From contig NZ_LAVA02000073.1 in the NCBI RefSeq assembly GCF_000974985.2, positions 19,076-83,075 on the forward strand: DNA of 64,000 nucleotides, read 5' to 3'. The translations under genes were made by a program, and so were the position numbers. The DNA comes from Streptomyces mangrovisoli (GTDB taxonomy: Bacteria; Actinomycetota; Actinomycetes; Streptomycetales; Streptomycetaceae). The notes under the pieces are model-generated. The model saw only the letters and a program-made list of their open reading frames with translations, was not told where the DNA came from and ran no database searches. Below, piece after piece: positions 7,467 to 17,269 of this stretch (its first letter is position 1; each line of letters starts with the position of its first letter).

Positions 7467-9083
7467 TCAGGAAGCCGACCCCGCGGCCGCCCCCGTCCCC
7501 TCCGTGGTCCTGGCCGGTGCGGGCCCGCCCAGGGCCGCCTCGGCCGCGGCGTACAGGTCGGCCGGGCGGACGCCGCTCAGCGCCGTCACGAGATGCCCGT
7601 CGGGCCGTACGAGCAGAACGGTGTGGGCGGCGGCGCCCGGGTAGCTCTCGGCGACCAGCAGCTCCGCGGGGTGCGGGAGCGCGGTCACGGCGGCGGCCAG
7701 CCGGGGCATGACCCCGGCGGTCACCCAGTGCTTGCGCTCCCAGACGACCGTGCCCGGCGCGACCAGGACGACGAGCAGCGCGCCGCGCCCCAGCCGGTCC
7801 CGCAGCCGTACGAACGAGCCGTCCTCGGCCGTGACCCGGACATCGGCGACCGGGGCGCCCGGCGCGGTCCCGACGGGCACCTCCGCCTCCAGGGGGCCGG
7901 GCGCGAGCGGCGAGTGGGCGTACGTCCCCGGGCCGCCCAGGGCGCCGAGCCCGAGGTGGCCCTCGACGAGCAGCGCGTCGTGGCCGCGGGCCGAGCCGGG
8001 GACGTAGGAGCGCAGCCCGCCACCGCCGCGGACCAGGGGCAGCGCCTGGTCGGCGGCGCGCAGCCGGGCGGCGACGGCCGCCCGCCGCTCCGCCTGATAG
8101 CTGTCGAGCAGCGCCTCGTGCTGCCCGTGGTGCCAGGCCAGGGCCAGCTTCCAGGCGAGGTTGTCGGCGTCCCGGAGGCCCTCGTCCAGGCCCTGGGTGC
8201 CGAGCGCGCCCAGCAGGTGCGCCGCGTCGCCCGCGACGAAGACCCTGCCGACCCGCCAGCGGCGCGCGAGACGGTGGTGGACGGTGTGCACTCCGGTGTC
8301 GAGCAGGTCGTACGTCGGTGTGGCGCTGCCCGTCCAGCCGCTGAGCGTCTCGCGGATGCGGGACACCAGCAGGTCGGGCGTGACCAGGTCCTTGCCGGGC
8401 GGCAGCAGCCAGTCCAGCCGCCACACGCCGTCCGGCAGCGGGCGGGCGATGACCTCCCCGGCGGACGGCCCGGACGTCCGCCACGGCGGCGTCCGGTGCA
8501 GCAACGCCTCGCCGGGCCAGGGAAGTTCGGTGCGCAGCGCGGCCACGGCGTGCCGTTCGACCGCCGTACGGCCGGGGAAGCGGATGTCGACGAGCTTGCG
8601 CACGGTGGAGCGCGGGCCGTCGCAGCCGACCAGATGGCTGCCGCGCCACCAGGTGCCCCGGGGGCCGCGGGTGTGGACCGTGACGCCCGAGACCTCCTGC
8701 TCGACGGCGTCGACCCGGCTGTCCGGGACGACCCTGACGAGCGGCTCCCCGGCCAGGGCCTGGCGCAGGGCACCGGTCAGCACATGCTGGGCGACGTGCA
8801 GCGGGGCGGGCTCGTCGGCCTCGAACGTGATCTCCCGCATCACCTGCTTGCGCCGCAGCGACCGCCATCCGGCCCAGCGCATTCCGGCCGTGTCGAGCGG
8901 GACGCCGGTGATCCGGGCCGACAGGCCCGCGGTGTCCTCGCGCAGCACCACGGTGCGCGCGGGCCGCGGTTCGTCCTTGCCCGGCCCCTCGTCGAGGACG
9001 ACGGACGGCACCTCGTGGCGCGCCAGTGCCAGGGCGAGCGTCAGCCCGACGGGCCCCGCCCCGACGATGATCACCGGGTCCAC
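7467..9083 (-). CDS. FAD-dependent aromatic-type monooxygenase
   Basis: A 538-residue class A flavoprotein hydroxylase of the PheA/TfdB-like (PF01494) family, which inserts one oxygen atom into aromatic or polyketide-type substrates using NAD(P)H. The N-terminal FAD fold VDPVIIVGAGPVGLTLALALARHEV is clear. The second FAD motif is VFVAGDAAHLLGALGTQGLDEGLRDADNLAWKLAL at about residue 270-305. A thioredoxin-like C-terminal region is consistent with the family. The GTG at 9083 begins directly before the FAD fold and follows AGGGGG at a 9-base spacing; the open frame reaches an ATG at 9173. No biosynthetic cluster surrounds it, so the substrate is unknown. Confidence 0.88.
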   Translation of the reverse strand: MDPVIIVGAGPVGLTLALALARHEVPSVVLDEGPGKDEPRPARTVVLREDTAGLSARITGVPLDTAGMRWAGWRSLRRKQVMREITFEADEPAPLHVAQHVLTGALRQALAGEPLVRVVPDSRVDAVEQEVSGVTVHTRGPRGTWWRGSHLVGCDGPRSTVRKLVDIRFPGRTAVERHAVAALRTELPWPGEALLHRTPPWRTSGPSAGEVIARPLPDGVWRLDWLLPPGKDLVTPDLLVSRIRETLSGWTGSATPTYDLLDTGVHTVHHRLARRWRVGRVFVAGDAAHLLGALGTQGLDEGLRDADNLAWKLALAWHHGQHEALLDSYQAERRAAVAARLRAADQALPLVRGGGGLRSYVPGSARGHDALLVEGHLGLGALGGPGTYAHSPLAPGPLEAEVPVGTAPGAPVADVRVTAEDGSFVRLRDRLGRGALLVVLVAPGTVVWERKHWVTAGVMPRLAAAVTALPHPAELLVAESYPGAAAHTVLLVRPDGHLVTALSGVRPADLYAAAEAALGGPAPARTTEGTGAAAGSAS

Positions 9084-9201
9084 GGCGTGGCGCCCCCTGC
9101 CCGCGACGGCGTCCCCGGGGACGCGTGTGAACAGAAGGTTGGAGCAGGGTGCACGATCACAGAACGTATGCAACCCACTGCCGGAGTTTGCGTCAAGTGA
9201 C

Positions 9202-9231
9202 GGAGGCAGTGGCGATCATGCCACTGCCTCC
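9202..9231. terminator. terminator downstream of gluD
   Basis: Perfect 12-bp arms GGAGGCAGTGGC (9202-9213) and its complement (9220-9231) enclose the loop GATCAT. It lies about 150 bases past the gluD stop on the minus strand, between the glutamate operon and the monooxygenase gene. The intervening 9232-9381 has no recognisable gene. Confidence 0.65.
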
Positions 9232-9381
9232 CCGTTCCCCGCCATCGACTGATCGATCGTCAGATGAACGGCCGCCGACGGGCCTTCGCCGAGGTGGCAC
9301 GGCCGGCCTCCGCCGAGCGGCGCCCTGCCCGGCCGCCCCGCGGTGGCGCGCCCCGTCGGCCGCCCCGGTGACGCGGCCCCG

Positions 9382-10293
9382 TCAGACGCCACCGCCGCCC
9401 GCCCCGGTGCCGAACCCCCCGCGGATCTCGGCCGGGTTGAGCTCCTCGGCGTCCTGGACGCCGACGACCGCGCCGGTGCTGCGCCTGCTGCGCCGCAGCC
9501 GGCCCTCCAGCCAGCCGGCGAAGCTGGTCAGGGCGAAGTTCACCAGGATGAAGACGACGCCGACGACGATGAAGCTCGGTACGACATTGGCGTAGTTGGC
9601 CGCGAGCGTGCTGCGCGCGGTCAGCAGTTCGGCGTAGCCGATCATCACGCCGCCGAGCGCGGTGTCCTTCACGATGACCACGAGCTGGCTGACGATGGCG
9701 GGCAGCATGACCGCCACCGCCTGCGGCAGCAGAATGCTCACCATCGTCTGGCCCTTGCGCAGTCCGATGCCGTACGCCGCCTCCGCCTGGCCCCGCGGCA
9801 GCGCGAGCACACCGGCCCGGACCACCTCGGCGAGCACCGAGGCGTTGTAGAGCACCAGGCCCGTGACGACCGCGTAGAGCGGCCGGTCCTCGCTGCCCAC
9901 GCCGGTGGAGCGGGCGTAGAACTCGTTGGCGAACAGCATCAGCAGCAGGACCGGCAGGGAGCGGAAGAACTCCACGACCACGCCGGCCGGAACGCGCACC
10001 CAGCGGTGGTCGGACAGCCGCGCGAGGCCGAGGGCCGCGCCGAGCGGCAGCGCGATCACCATGGCGAGCGCCGCGGCCTTCAGGGTGTTGCCGAGTCCCG
10101 GCAGCAGATACGTCGTCCACGCCTCGGAGGTGGTGAACGGCTGCCACAGCGCCCACTTGAGCTGGCCCTTGTCGTCCATGGTGCGCCAGACCCACCAGGC
10201 CAGCAGGCCGAGCAGCGCGACGAAGACCGCCGCGAGGGCCGCGTTGCGGCGCCGGGCGCGGGGCCCCGGGGCGTCGTAGAGGACGGAGGTCAT
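9382..10293 (-). CDS. gluD: glutamate ABC transporter permease GluD
   Basis: A 303-residue inner-membrane permease of the polar amino acid (HisMQ/GlnP) type. Hydrophobic helices flank the coupling motif EVVRAGVLALPRGQAEAAYGIGLRKGQ at about residue 160-185, the EAA loop that contacts the ATPase. The C-terminus carries a Gly-rich tail. Its ATG overlaps the gluC stop by 4 bases (10290-10293), so it is translationally coupled as the last gene of gluABCD. Start and order match the corynebacterial/Streptomyces glutamate uptake operon. Confidence 0.92.
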   Translation of the reverse strand: MTSVLYDAPGPRARRRNAALAAVFVALLGLLAWWVWRTMDDKGQLKWALWQPFTTSEAWTTYLLPGLGNTLKAAALAMVIALPLGAALGLARLSDHRWVRVPAGVVVEFFRSLPVLLLMLFANEFYARSTGVGSEDRPLYAVVTGLVLYNASVLAEVVRAGVLALPRGQAEAAYGIGLRKGQTMVSILLPQAVAVMLPAIVSQLVVIVKDTALGGVMIGYAELLTARSTLAANYANVVPSFIVVGVVFILVNFALTSFAGWLEGRLRRSRRSTGAVVGVQDAEELNPAEIRGGFGTGAGGGGV

Positions 10294-10958
10294 CGCTTCA
10301 CCGCCAGTCGCTTGCCGAGCCGGCCGAGGAGCAGGCCGGTGGGCAGGGTCAGGACCACGAACCCGAGGGCGAAGACCGCGCCGACGGCGATCGTCTGGGC
10401 CTCGTTCTCGATCATCTGCTTCATCAGGCTGGCGGCCTCGGCCACGCCGATGGCGGCCGCCACGGTGGTGTTCTTGGTCAGCGCGATCAGGACGTTGGCG
10501 AGCGGGGCGATCACCGCGCGGAACGCCTGCGGCAGCACGACGAGCCGCAGCGACTGGCTGAAGTTGAGGCCGATCGCGCGGGCCGCCTCCGCCTGCCCCA
10601 CGGGCACGGTGTTGATGCCGGAGCGCACCGCCTCGCACACGAAGGCGGCGTGGTAGGCGACCAGGCCGAGCAGCGCGAGCCGGAAGCCCTGAGCCTTGAA
10701 GTCGTCGGAGGCGCCCATGGTCACGCCGAAGATGTCGGCGAGGCCGAGCGAGGTGAAGACGATGATGACCGTCAGGGGGATGTTCCGGACGATGTTGACG
10801 TAGGCGGTGCCGAATCCGCGCATCAGCGGGACCGGGCTGACCCGCATCGCCGCCAGCAGGGTGCCCCAGACGAGGGAGCCCACGGCGGAGAGCAGGGTCA
10901 GTTTCACCGTCATCCAGAACGCCCCGAGGACGTCGTAACCTTGCAGAAAGTCGAACAC
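10290..10958 (-). CDS. gluC: glutamate ABC transporter permease GluC
   Basis: A 222-residue polar amino acid permease with about five transmembrane helices. The EAA coupling loop ACEAVRSGINTVPVGQAEAARAIGL (seen as CEAVRSGINTVPVGQAEAAR) is at about residue 108-130. It starts with GTG after a GGGAGAAG ribosome site and overlaps gluD by 4 bases. With GluD it should form the heterodimeric membrane channel of the glutamate importer energised by GluA and fed by the lipoprotein GluB. Confidence 0.93.
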   Translation of the reverse strand: MFDFLQGYDVLGAFWMTVKLTLLSAVGSLVWGTLLAAMRVSPVPLMRGFGTAYVNIVRNIPLTVIIVFTSLGLADIFGVTMGASDDFKAQGFRLALLGLVAYHAAFVCEAVRSGINTVPVGQAEAARAIGLNFSQSLRLVVLPQAFRAVIAPLANVLIALTKNTTVAAAIGVAEAASLMKQMIENEAQTIAVGAVFALGFVVLTLPTGLLLGRLGKRLAVKR

Positions 10959-11057
10959 GCTTCTCCCGCGCTTCCACGTGTGCCGGAGCGGCGGCGCGCC
11001 GGTGTCAGGTCCGGCGCGCCGCCCTCCGGGGACTGGCTAGCCGCCCGCGTGGGACGG

Positions 11058-11891
11058 CTACTTGACGATGTGGCCGATCTGCGGGGCCGGCTCGTTCCGG
11101 TAGTTCGCCGGGCCGAAGTTCTTGTCCACGGCCTTCTTCCAGGAGCCGTCGGACTCCATCTTCTCGATGGCGTCGTCGATCTTCTTCTTGAGGTCGGCGT
11201 CGCCCTTCTTGAGGCCGATGCCGTAGTTCTCGTTGCTGAGCTTGAGGCCCGCGAGCTTGAACTGGTCCTTGTACTTGTCCTGTGCGGCGAAGCCCGCGAG
11301 GATCGAGTCGTCGGTGGTCACCGCGTCGACGGCGCCGCTCTGGAGGCCGGCGATGCACTCCGAGTAGCCGCTGTACTCGCGCAGTTGGGCCTTCGGGGCG
11401 ATCGTGTCGTGGACGTTCTGCGCCGAGGTCGAGCCGGTCACCGAGCACAGCTTCTTGCCGTTGAGGTCGGTGCCCTTGCTGATCGTGGAGTCCTTCTTGA
11501 CCAGCAGGTCCTGGTGGGCGAGGAGATAGGGGCCGGCGAAGTCGACCTTCTGCTCGCGCTCGTCGGTGATCGAGTAGCTGGCGACGATGAACTTCACGTC
11601 GCCGCGCTGGATGGCGTTCTCGCGGTCGGCGCTCTTGGTCTCGGTCCACTCGATCTGGTCGGGCTTGTAGCCGAGCTGTCCCGCGACATACGTCGCCACG
11701 TCCACGTCGAAGCCGGCGAAGGTGCCGTCCGGCTGCTTCAGGCCTATGCCGGGCTGGTCGAACTTGATGCCGATCTTGATCTTCTTGCCGCCGCCGGACG
11801 AGTCGTCGTCGTTGCCGGAGCCGCACGCGGTGGCCGCGAGGGCGAGGGCGAGCACGGCGGCCGAGGCGGCGGTGACCTTGCGGAGCTTCAT
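11058..11891 (-). CDS. gluB: glutamate-binding lipoprotein GluB
   Basis: A 277-residue extracytoplasmic solute-binding protein (SBP_bac_3 family). The ATG at 11891 (MKLRKVTAASAAV) has AAGGA 8 bases upstream and starts a lipoprotein signal with lipobox AATAC, lipidated at the Cys before GSGNDDD. Typical segments are IGIKFDQPGIGLKQPDGTFAGFDVDVATYVAGQLG and VKFIVASYSITDEREQKVDFAGPYLLAHQDLLV. It lies between the ATPase gene and the permease genes of the operon and delivers glutamate to GluCD. Confidence 0.94.
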   Translation of the reverse strand: MKLRKVTAASAAVLALALAATACGSGNDDDSSGGGKKIKIGIKFDQPGIGLKQPDGTFAGFDVDVATYVAGQLGYKPDQIEWTETKSADRENAIQRGDVKFIVASYSITDEREQKVDFAGPYLLAHQDLLVKKDSTISKGTDLNGKKLCSVTGSTSAQNVHDTIAPKAQLREYSGYSECIAGLQSGAVDAVTTDDSILAGFAAQDKYKDQFKLAGLKLSNENYGIGLKKGDADLKKKIDDAIEKMESDGSWKKAVDKNFGPANYRNEPAPQIGHIVK

Positions 11892-12049
11892 GAGAGACAT
11901 CCTTCGAGTGGGGGAGACGCGGGGCGCCACGCGCGCGTGCGCGCGGGCGTCCGCATCGGGTCAAAGTGGCGCACAACGGGTACGCCATGGGCGCGCTGCG
12001 GAGACGGCGGAGGCGCGGTGCGACCGCCGTCGTGGTGCGATGGCTTGGC

Positions 12050-12826
<777 letters not shown>

Positions 12827-13148
12827 CGCTTTCGGGCTCCGTCCTCCTCGGTTTCGGAGGACAGTAGTGACGCGCCATGACCAGCGTCATTACATCTGAG
12901 GGAGATCTGAGCATCACGATCCGGCAGCGGCCGGACACACCTCGTAGCACCCGTCACAGCAGTGCGTATCGGCCCCGTAACGGAAGCGGCGCGCACGGGG
13001 AACCCTCTTGACTCCGCCGACGTCCATCAGCGTGACTGCTTCGGTGCCGTACGCGTGTACGGCCGTACGACCACATGACCGTACGACGGCCGACGGCGCG
13101 CGAGCACGTGCCGGCGGACCGCGACCGAAGAACCGGAGGGGGCCGGGA
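12827..13148. other. divergent gluA / gluR control region
   Basis: This 322-base region lies between divergent gluA and the response regulator. The palindrome CCGTACGCGTGTACGG is at 13047-13062, followed by further CCGTACG half-sites to 13087; these could be operators for the regulator. An inverted TCCTCC/GGAGGA pair lies near 12841-12860, next to gluA. A 37-codon Cys-containing minus-strand ORF (12914-13027) lacks a ribosome site and was not called. Confidence 0.4.
13047..13062. promoter_or_regulatory. candidate operator upstream of gluR
   Basis: CCGTAC-GCGT-GTACGG is a 6+4+6 palindrome about 90 bases before the gluR start, with additional CCGTACG sequences immediately downstream. Its position in the divergent gluA/gluR region makes GluR a plausible ligand, but this is inference. 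Confidence 0.35.
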
Positions 13149-13835
13149 ATGAGACTGCTGCTCGTCGAGGACGACAACCACGTCGCCGCGGCCCTGTCCG
13201 CCGTGCTGGCGCGGCACGGGTTCGACGTCACGCACGCCCGCAGCGGCGAGGAGGCCCTGCGCGCCCTCGTCCCCGAGGGCGACTGCTTCGGGGTCGTGCT
13301 GCTCGACCTCGGCCTGCCCGACCAGGACGGCTACGAGGTCTGCGGCAAGATACGCAAGCGCACCAGCACCCCGGTGATCATGGTCACCGCCCGCTCCGAC
13401 GTGCGCTCCCGCATCCACGGCCTCAACCTCGGCGCCGACGACTACGTCGTCAAGCCCTACGACACCGGCGAGCTGCTCGCCCGGATCCACGCCGTCAGCC
13501 GGCGCACCGTCCACGAGGACGCGGCGGGCGGCGGCGACACCGCCCTGCGCCTCGGCTCCGTGCACATCGAACTGCCCACCCGCCAGGTCAGCGTGGACGG
13601 CGCGGTGGTCCAGCTGACCCGCAAGGAGTTCGACCTGCTCGCGCTGCTCGCCCAGCGGCCCGGGGTCGTCTTCCGCCGGGAGCAGATCATCAGCGAGGTG
13701 TGGCAGACCAGCTGGGAGGGGACCGGACGCACGCTGGAGGTGCATGTCGCCTCCCTGCGCTCCAAGCTGCGCATGCCCGCGCTGATCGAGACCGTACGCG
13801 GCGTCGGCTACCGGCTCGTCGCCCCGGCCGGGTAG
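13149..13835 (+). CDS. gluR: OmpR-family response regulator GluR
   Basis: A 228-residue DNA-binding response regulator. The receiver domain has the acidic pocket VEDD, phospho-acceptor Asp in VVLLDLGLPDQDG (about residue 57) and Lys in DYVVKPYD. The winged-helix domain has LTRKEFDLLALLAQRPGVVFRREQII and TLEVHVASLRSKL. The ATG at 13149 is preceded by GGAGGGGG. It stands divergent to gluABCD, and a two-component pair at this position in S. coelicolor (GluR-GluK) is described as controlling glutamate uptake. The sensor gene follows after 9 bases. Confidence 0.9.
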   Translation: MRLLLVEDDNHVAAALSAVLARHGFDVTHARSGEEALRALVPEGDCFGVVLLDLGLPDQDGYEVCGKIRKRTSTPVIMVTARSDVRSRIHGLNLGADDYVVKPYDTGELLARIHAVSRRTVHEDAAGGGDTALRLGSVHIELPTRQVSVDGAVVQLTRKEFDLLALLAQRPGVVFRREQIISEVWQTSWEGTGRTLEVHVASLRSKLRMPALIETVRGVGYRLVAPAG

Positions 13836-13844
13836 CGGGGCCGG

Positions 13845-15257
13845 GTGCGCACTCGCCTCCTGCCGCTGCTCATCGTCCTCCTGGCGGCCGTCCTGCTCGC
13901 GCTCGGCGTGCCGCTCGCCATCAGCGTGGCCAAGGCGCAGCAGCAGAAGGTGGTCGTCGACCGCATCGACGACACGGCGCGGTTCGCCGCGCTCGCGCAG
14001 TACGTCACCGAATCGCCCGCCGGCGCCCGCCCCGAGACCGCCAACCCCGACGAGCGCCTGGAGACCCTGGAGCGCGAACTCGCCAGCTACCACCGGGTCT
14101 ACCGGATCCGCGCGGGCGTCTACTACCGCACCGACACGCCGATGGCGCACGCCCCCCAGGACTGGTTCCTGCCCGCGGAGGGCGAGATGCGCGACGCCTT
14201 CGACGAGGCGCTGCTCAGCCGGCGCAGCCACGACCCCCGGCAGGTCTGGCCCTGGCAGCACCACCGGCTGATCGTCGCCTCCCCGGTCATCCGGGACGGC
14301 GACGTCGTCGCGGTCGTCGTGACCGACTCGCCCACCGACGCGATGCGCTCGCGCATCCTGCACGGCTGGCTGGTCATCGCCGCGGGCGAGACCGGCGCCA
14401 TGCTGCTCGCCGTCGGCGCGGCGCTGCGGCTGACCGGCTGGGTGCTGCGGCCGGTGCGCGTGCTCGACGCCACCACGCACGCGATCGCGAGCGGACGGCT
14501 CACGTCGCGGGTCGTGGTCGCCGGCGGCCCGCCGGAACTCAGACGGCTGGCCCGTGCGTTCAACGAGATGGCGGACAACGTCGAGGACGTCCTGGAGCAG
14601 CAGCGCGCCTTCGTCGCCGACGCCTCCCACCAGCTGCGCAACCCGCTGGCCGCGCTGCTGCTGCGGATCGAACTGCTCGCCCTCGAACTGCCGGAGGGCA
14701 ACGAGGAGATCGCCTCGGTCCGCACCGAGGGCAAGCGGCTCGCCGAGGTTCTCGACGACCTGCTGGACCTCGCGCTGGCCGAACACGCCGAGGCGGAGCT
14801 GCGGGTGACCGACATCGGCGCGCTGACCGCGGAGCGCGTCGCGGCCTGGGCGCCCGCCGCCGCGGCCAAGGGCGTACGGCTGGAGGGCAGATGCCCGGCG
14901 GTGACCGCGTGGGCCGACCCGGTCACGCTCTCCAGCGCGCTGGACGCGGTGATCGACAACGCGGTGAAGTTCTCGCCGGAGGACGGGCTGGTGGAGGTCG
15001 CCGTGCTGGCCGGCGGGGAGACCTCGACCGTCACCGTCACCGACACCGGCCCCGGGCTCACCGACGACGAACTCGCCCGCGTCGGCGACCGCTTCTGGCG
15101 CAGCGGCCGCCACCAGAACATCAAGGGCTCCGGCCTCGGTCTGTCCATCACCCGGACCCTGCTCGCCGCGGGCGGCGGCACGATCGCCTACGACCGCCAC
15201 GAGCCGCACGGCCTGGAGGTCAGGGTCACGCTGCCGAGGTCGCGGCCGTCGGAGTGA
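13845..15257 (+). CDS. gluK: sensor histidine kinase GluK
   Basis: A 470-residue membrane sensor kinase. One N-terminal helix (LLPLLIVLLAAVLLALGVPLAI) and a second at about residue 168-195 enclose an extracytoplasmic domain of about 140 residues. A HAMP domain follows (RPVRVLDATTHAIASGRL), then the H-box FVADASHQLRNPL and the ATP-binding N, G1 and G2 boxes (DNAVKFSPEDG, VTDTGPGL, GSGLGLSI). The GTG start lies 9 bases after gluR. The extracytoplasmic domain is the probable ligand sensor, reported for the S. coelicolor orthologue to respond to glutamate. Confidence 0.88.
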   Translation: MRTRLLPLLIVLLAAVLLALGVPLAISVAKAQQQKVVVDRIDDTARFAALAQYVTESPAGARPETANPDERLETLERELASYHRVYRIRAGVYYRTDTPMAHAPQDWFLPAEGEMRDAFDEALLSRRSHDPRQVWPWQHHRLIVASPVIRDGDVVAVVVTDSPTDAMRSRILHGWLVIAAGETGAMLLAVGAALRLTGWVLRPVRVLDATTHAIASGRLTSRVVVAGGPPELRRLARAFNEMADNVEDVLEQQRAFVADASHQLRNPLAALLLRIELLALELPEGNEEIASVRTEGKRLAEVLDDLLDLALAEHAEAELRVTDIGALTAERVAAWAPAAAAKGVRLEGRCPAVTAWADPVTLSSALDAVIDNAVKFSPEDGLVEVAVLAGGETSTVTVTDTGPGLTDDELARVGDRFWRSGRHQNIKGSGLGLSITRTLLAAGGGTIAYDRHEPHGLEVRVTLPRSRPSE

Positions 15258-15364
15258 GGGGGCGCTGGGGCGGCCCAGCGCGGGCGGCGGTGCGGCGGGG
15301 GCGGCGGTGCGGCGGGGGTGGCGGTGCGGCGGTTTTCCTCCGCGTGGTCGGTCCCGGTCGGGCG

Positions 15365-15445
15365 CGGGTGCCCGCGCGGCAGCGTTACGGCTTCACCGAG
15401 CGCGGTCCGGGTGCCCGCGCGGCAGCGTTACGGCTTCACCGAGCG
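15365..15445. repeat. 38-bp direct repeat duplicating the 3' end of the TAXI gene
   Basis: A 38-base sequence at 15365-15402 recurs exactly at 15408-15445. The second copy contains the last codons and stop (15428) of the TAXI-protein gene; the first copy lies outside the gene. The upstream stretch 15264-15330 is also a simple GCGGCGG/GTGCGGC repeat. Confidence 0.85.
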
Positions 15446-16426
15446 GTAGTAGCGCCGCGCGCCCTCGTGCAGGGTCAGCGGGTCCGTGTAGATCGCCGTC
15501 CGCAGGTCCACCAGCTGCGCGGAGTGGACGTTGCGGCCGATGCTGTCGCGGCTCCTGATCACCGTCCGGGTCACCCACTCGGTGAGCCGCGGGTCCATGT
15601 CCTTGCGGGTCATGAGCAGGTTGGCGACCGCGATCGTCGGCACCGCCTGGCCGTTCTGGATCGTCGGGTACGCCGACTCCGGCATGTCGGTGGCCCGGTA
15701 GTAGCGCGTCGCGTCGTTCTCGGCGTGCAGCTTGGCGACGAGGCCGGCCTCGATCGGCACGAACCGGAAGGTGTACTTCTCGGCCAGGTTCTCCAGACCA
15801 CGGGTCGGCAGCCCGCCGGACCAGAAGAACGCGTCGATCGCGCCCGTGCGCAGCCGGTCCGGGCCGGTGTCGATGCCGTCGGCCTCCGGTGTGATGTCCT
15901 TGCGCGGGTCGATCCCGGCGGCCTTCAGGACGCGGTCGGCGATCAGCCGCACACCGGAGTCCTGCGGGCCGATCGCGACCCGCTTGCCCCGCAGGTCGGC
16001 GACGGACGTGACGGGGGAGTCGCGCGGCACGATCAGCTGCACGTAGTCGTCGTAGAGCCGCGCGACCCCGCGCAGCCCGCCCGCGCCCGTGCCGTGGTCG
16101 AGTTCGTACGTCTCCACCGCGTCGGCGGCAGCGATGGTGAAGTCGGCGTCGCCGCTCGCCACGCGCGCGACGTTCTCCTGCGAGCCGTCGCTGGTCTCCA
16201 GCCGCACCTTCAGCTGCGGCATGTCCTTGTCGAGCGCGTTGCGCAGCAGGCGGCCGTACTCCTGGTACACGCCCTGCGGCGCGCCCGTGCTGAAGGTGAT
16301 CGTCCCGCTCGGCGGGCGCTCGCCCAGCGGCAGCAGCCACCACAGCAGCAGCCCGAGGGCCACGAGGCAGGCGGCGCCGAGCTGGAACGCGCGGCGCCCG
16401 CGGACGCGGGGGAGGACCTTGGACAT
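15428..16426 (-). CDS. TAXI-family solute-binding protein
   Basis: A 332-residue member of the TAXI (TRAP-associated extracytoplasmic immunogenic) binding-protein family. One N-terminal helix (LGAACLVALGLLLWWLLPL) acts as signal anchor; there is no lipobox Cys. The family landmarks ITFSTGAPQGVYQEYGRLL, SGDADFTIAAADAV, VADLRGKRVAIGPQDSGVRLIADRVL and GAIDAFFWSGGLPT are all present. No TRAP permease gene is nearby. It converges on gluK with only 170 bases between, so a receptor role in signalling is an alternative to transport. The ligand is unknown. Confidence 0.85.
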   Translation of the reverse strand: MSKVLPRVRGRRAFQLGAACLVALGLLLWWLLPLGERPPSGTITFSTGAPQGVYQEYGRLLRNALDKDMPQLKVRLETSDGSQENVARVASGDADFTIAAADAVETYELDHGTGAGGLRGVARLYDDYVQLIVPRDSPVTSVADLRGKRVAIGPQDSGVRLIADRVLKAAGIDPRKDITPEADGIDTGPDRLRTGAIDAFFWSGGLPTRGLENLAEKYTFRFVPIEAGLVAKLHAENDATRYYRATDMPESAYPTIQNGQAVPTIAVANLLMTRKDMDPRLTEWVTRTVIRSRDSIGRNVHSAQLVDLRTAIYTDPLTLHEGARRYYRSVKP

Positions 16427-16533
16427 GCGCGCGATCCTGCCAGGGAGCCGGGGGCCGCCGCCAGGGAGGTTTCCCGCCGGGAGCGGATTCCGGGGCCGGG
16501 GGCGTTGTCAGTGGTGACGGTTAGTGTCGGCGC

Positions 16534-17067
16534 ATGAGCACTTCCCGGCCGACCGGCTCCGCCGACCCCGGCCCCCTCGTCAGCGGTTCCGCCGACCCCG
16601 GTCCCCTCGCCGGCGGTTCTGCCGCCCCGGGCGGCGCCCCCGTCGCCGCGCCCTCCGGGCCCGCCGGTGGGTCCCCCGCGGCTCTGGTCCGGGAGTTCCA
16701 CCGGGCCTTCGGCCTGGACGCCCGGGACACCCCCACGCAGGTCCCGCCCGCCGTCGGCGCGCACCGGGGAGAACTGCTCAGGGAGGAGGCCGAGGAGGTC
16801 GCCGAGGTCTCGGCCGGCGGCCCGCTCGACCGGTTGGCGCACGAACTCGCGGACGTCGTCTACGTCGCGTACGGCACCGCTCTGGTGCACGGCATCGACC
16901 TCGACGCGGTGATCGCCGAGATCCACCGCTCCAACATGACCAAGCTCGGCCCCGACGGCCAGGTGGCCCGCCGCGCCGACGGCAAGGTCCTCAAGGGTGA
17001 GCACTACGAGGCACCCGACGTCGCGGCCGTCCTGCGCCGGCAGGGGTGGATACCGGGCGACGCCTGA
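16534..17067 (+). CDS. MazG-like nucleotide pyrophosphohydrolase
   Basis: A 177-residue protein. The C-terminal 125 residues form a MazG/PRA-PH-type all-alpha NTP pyrophosphohydrolase domain with metal-binding acidic motifs LLREEAEEVAEV and LAHELADVVYVAYG. The tail GPDGQVARRADGKVLKGEHYEAPDVAAVL is typical of the phage/actinobacterial subgroup. The N-terminal 48 residues are a GSADPGPL repeat with no predicted fold. The domain hydrolyses non-canonical nucleoside triphosphates in related proteins, but the substrate here is not determined. It is divergent from the TAXI gene. Confidence 0.82.
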   Translation: MSTSRPTGSADPGPLVSGSADPGPLAGGSAAPGGAPVAAPSGPAGGSPAALVREFHRAFGLDARDTPTQVPPAVGAHRGELLREEAEEVAEVSAGGPLDRLAHELADVVYVAYGTALVHGIDLDAVIAEIHRSNMTKLGPDGQVARRADGKVLKGEHYEAPDVAAVLRRQGWIPGDA

Positions 17068-17269
17068 CAGCTCCACGGGAAGTCCGCGAGGTTCCTCCCA
17101 CAGGCGTCCCGTCCGGTCCCGGCGCCGCGCCGTCGCTGCTCCGTCCGTGGCCGACTGTCAGGCGAACGGCTGTATCCCGGCCCCTTCATGAAGGCGGCGT
17201 CGCCCCTGGTGGCGCAAGGATGGCGGCTGGCAGGGGACATGAACCGCGAGCGTCGGGAGACACCCACTT

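Noticed and set aside
9083..9173. Upstream start of the monooxygenase at 9173 (MHTFCDRAPC).
   Set aside because: The extra 30 residues precede the FAD fold without family similarity, while GTG 9083 has a good ribosome site.
12914..13027. 37-codon Cys-containing ORF on the minus strand (ends CCDGCYEVCPAAAGS) between gluA and gluR.
   Set aside because: It has no ribosome-binding site, and its codons do not show the Streptomyces third-position bias. It overlaps the divergent control region.
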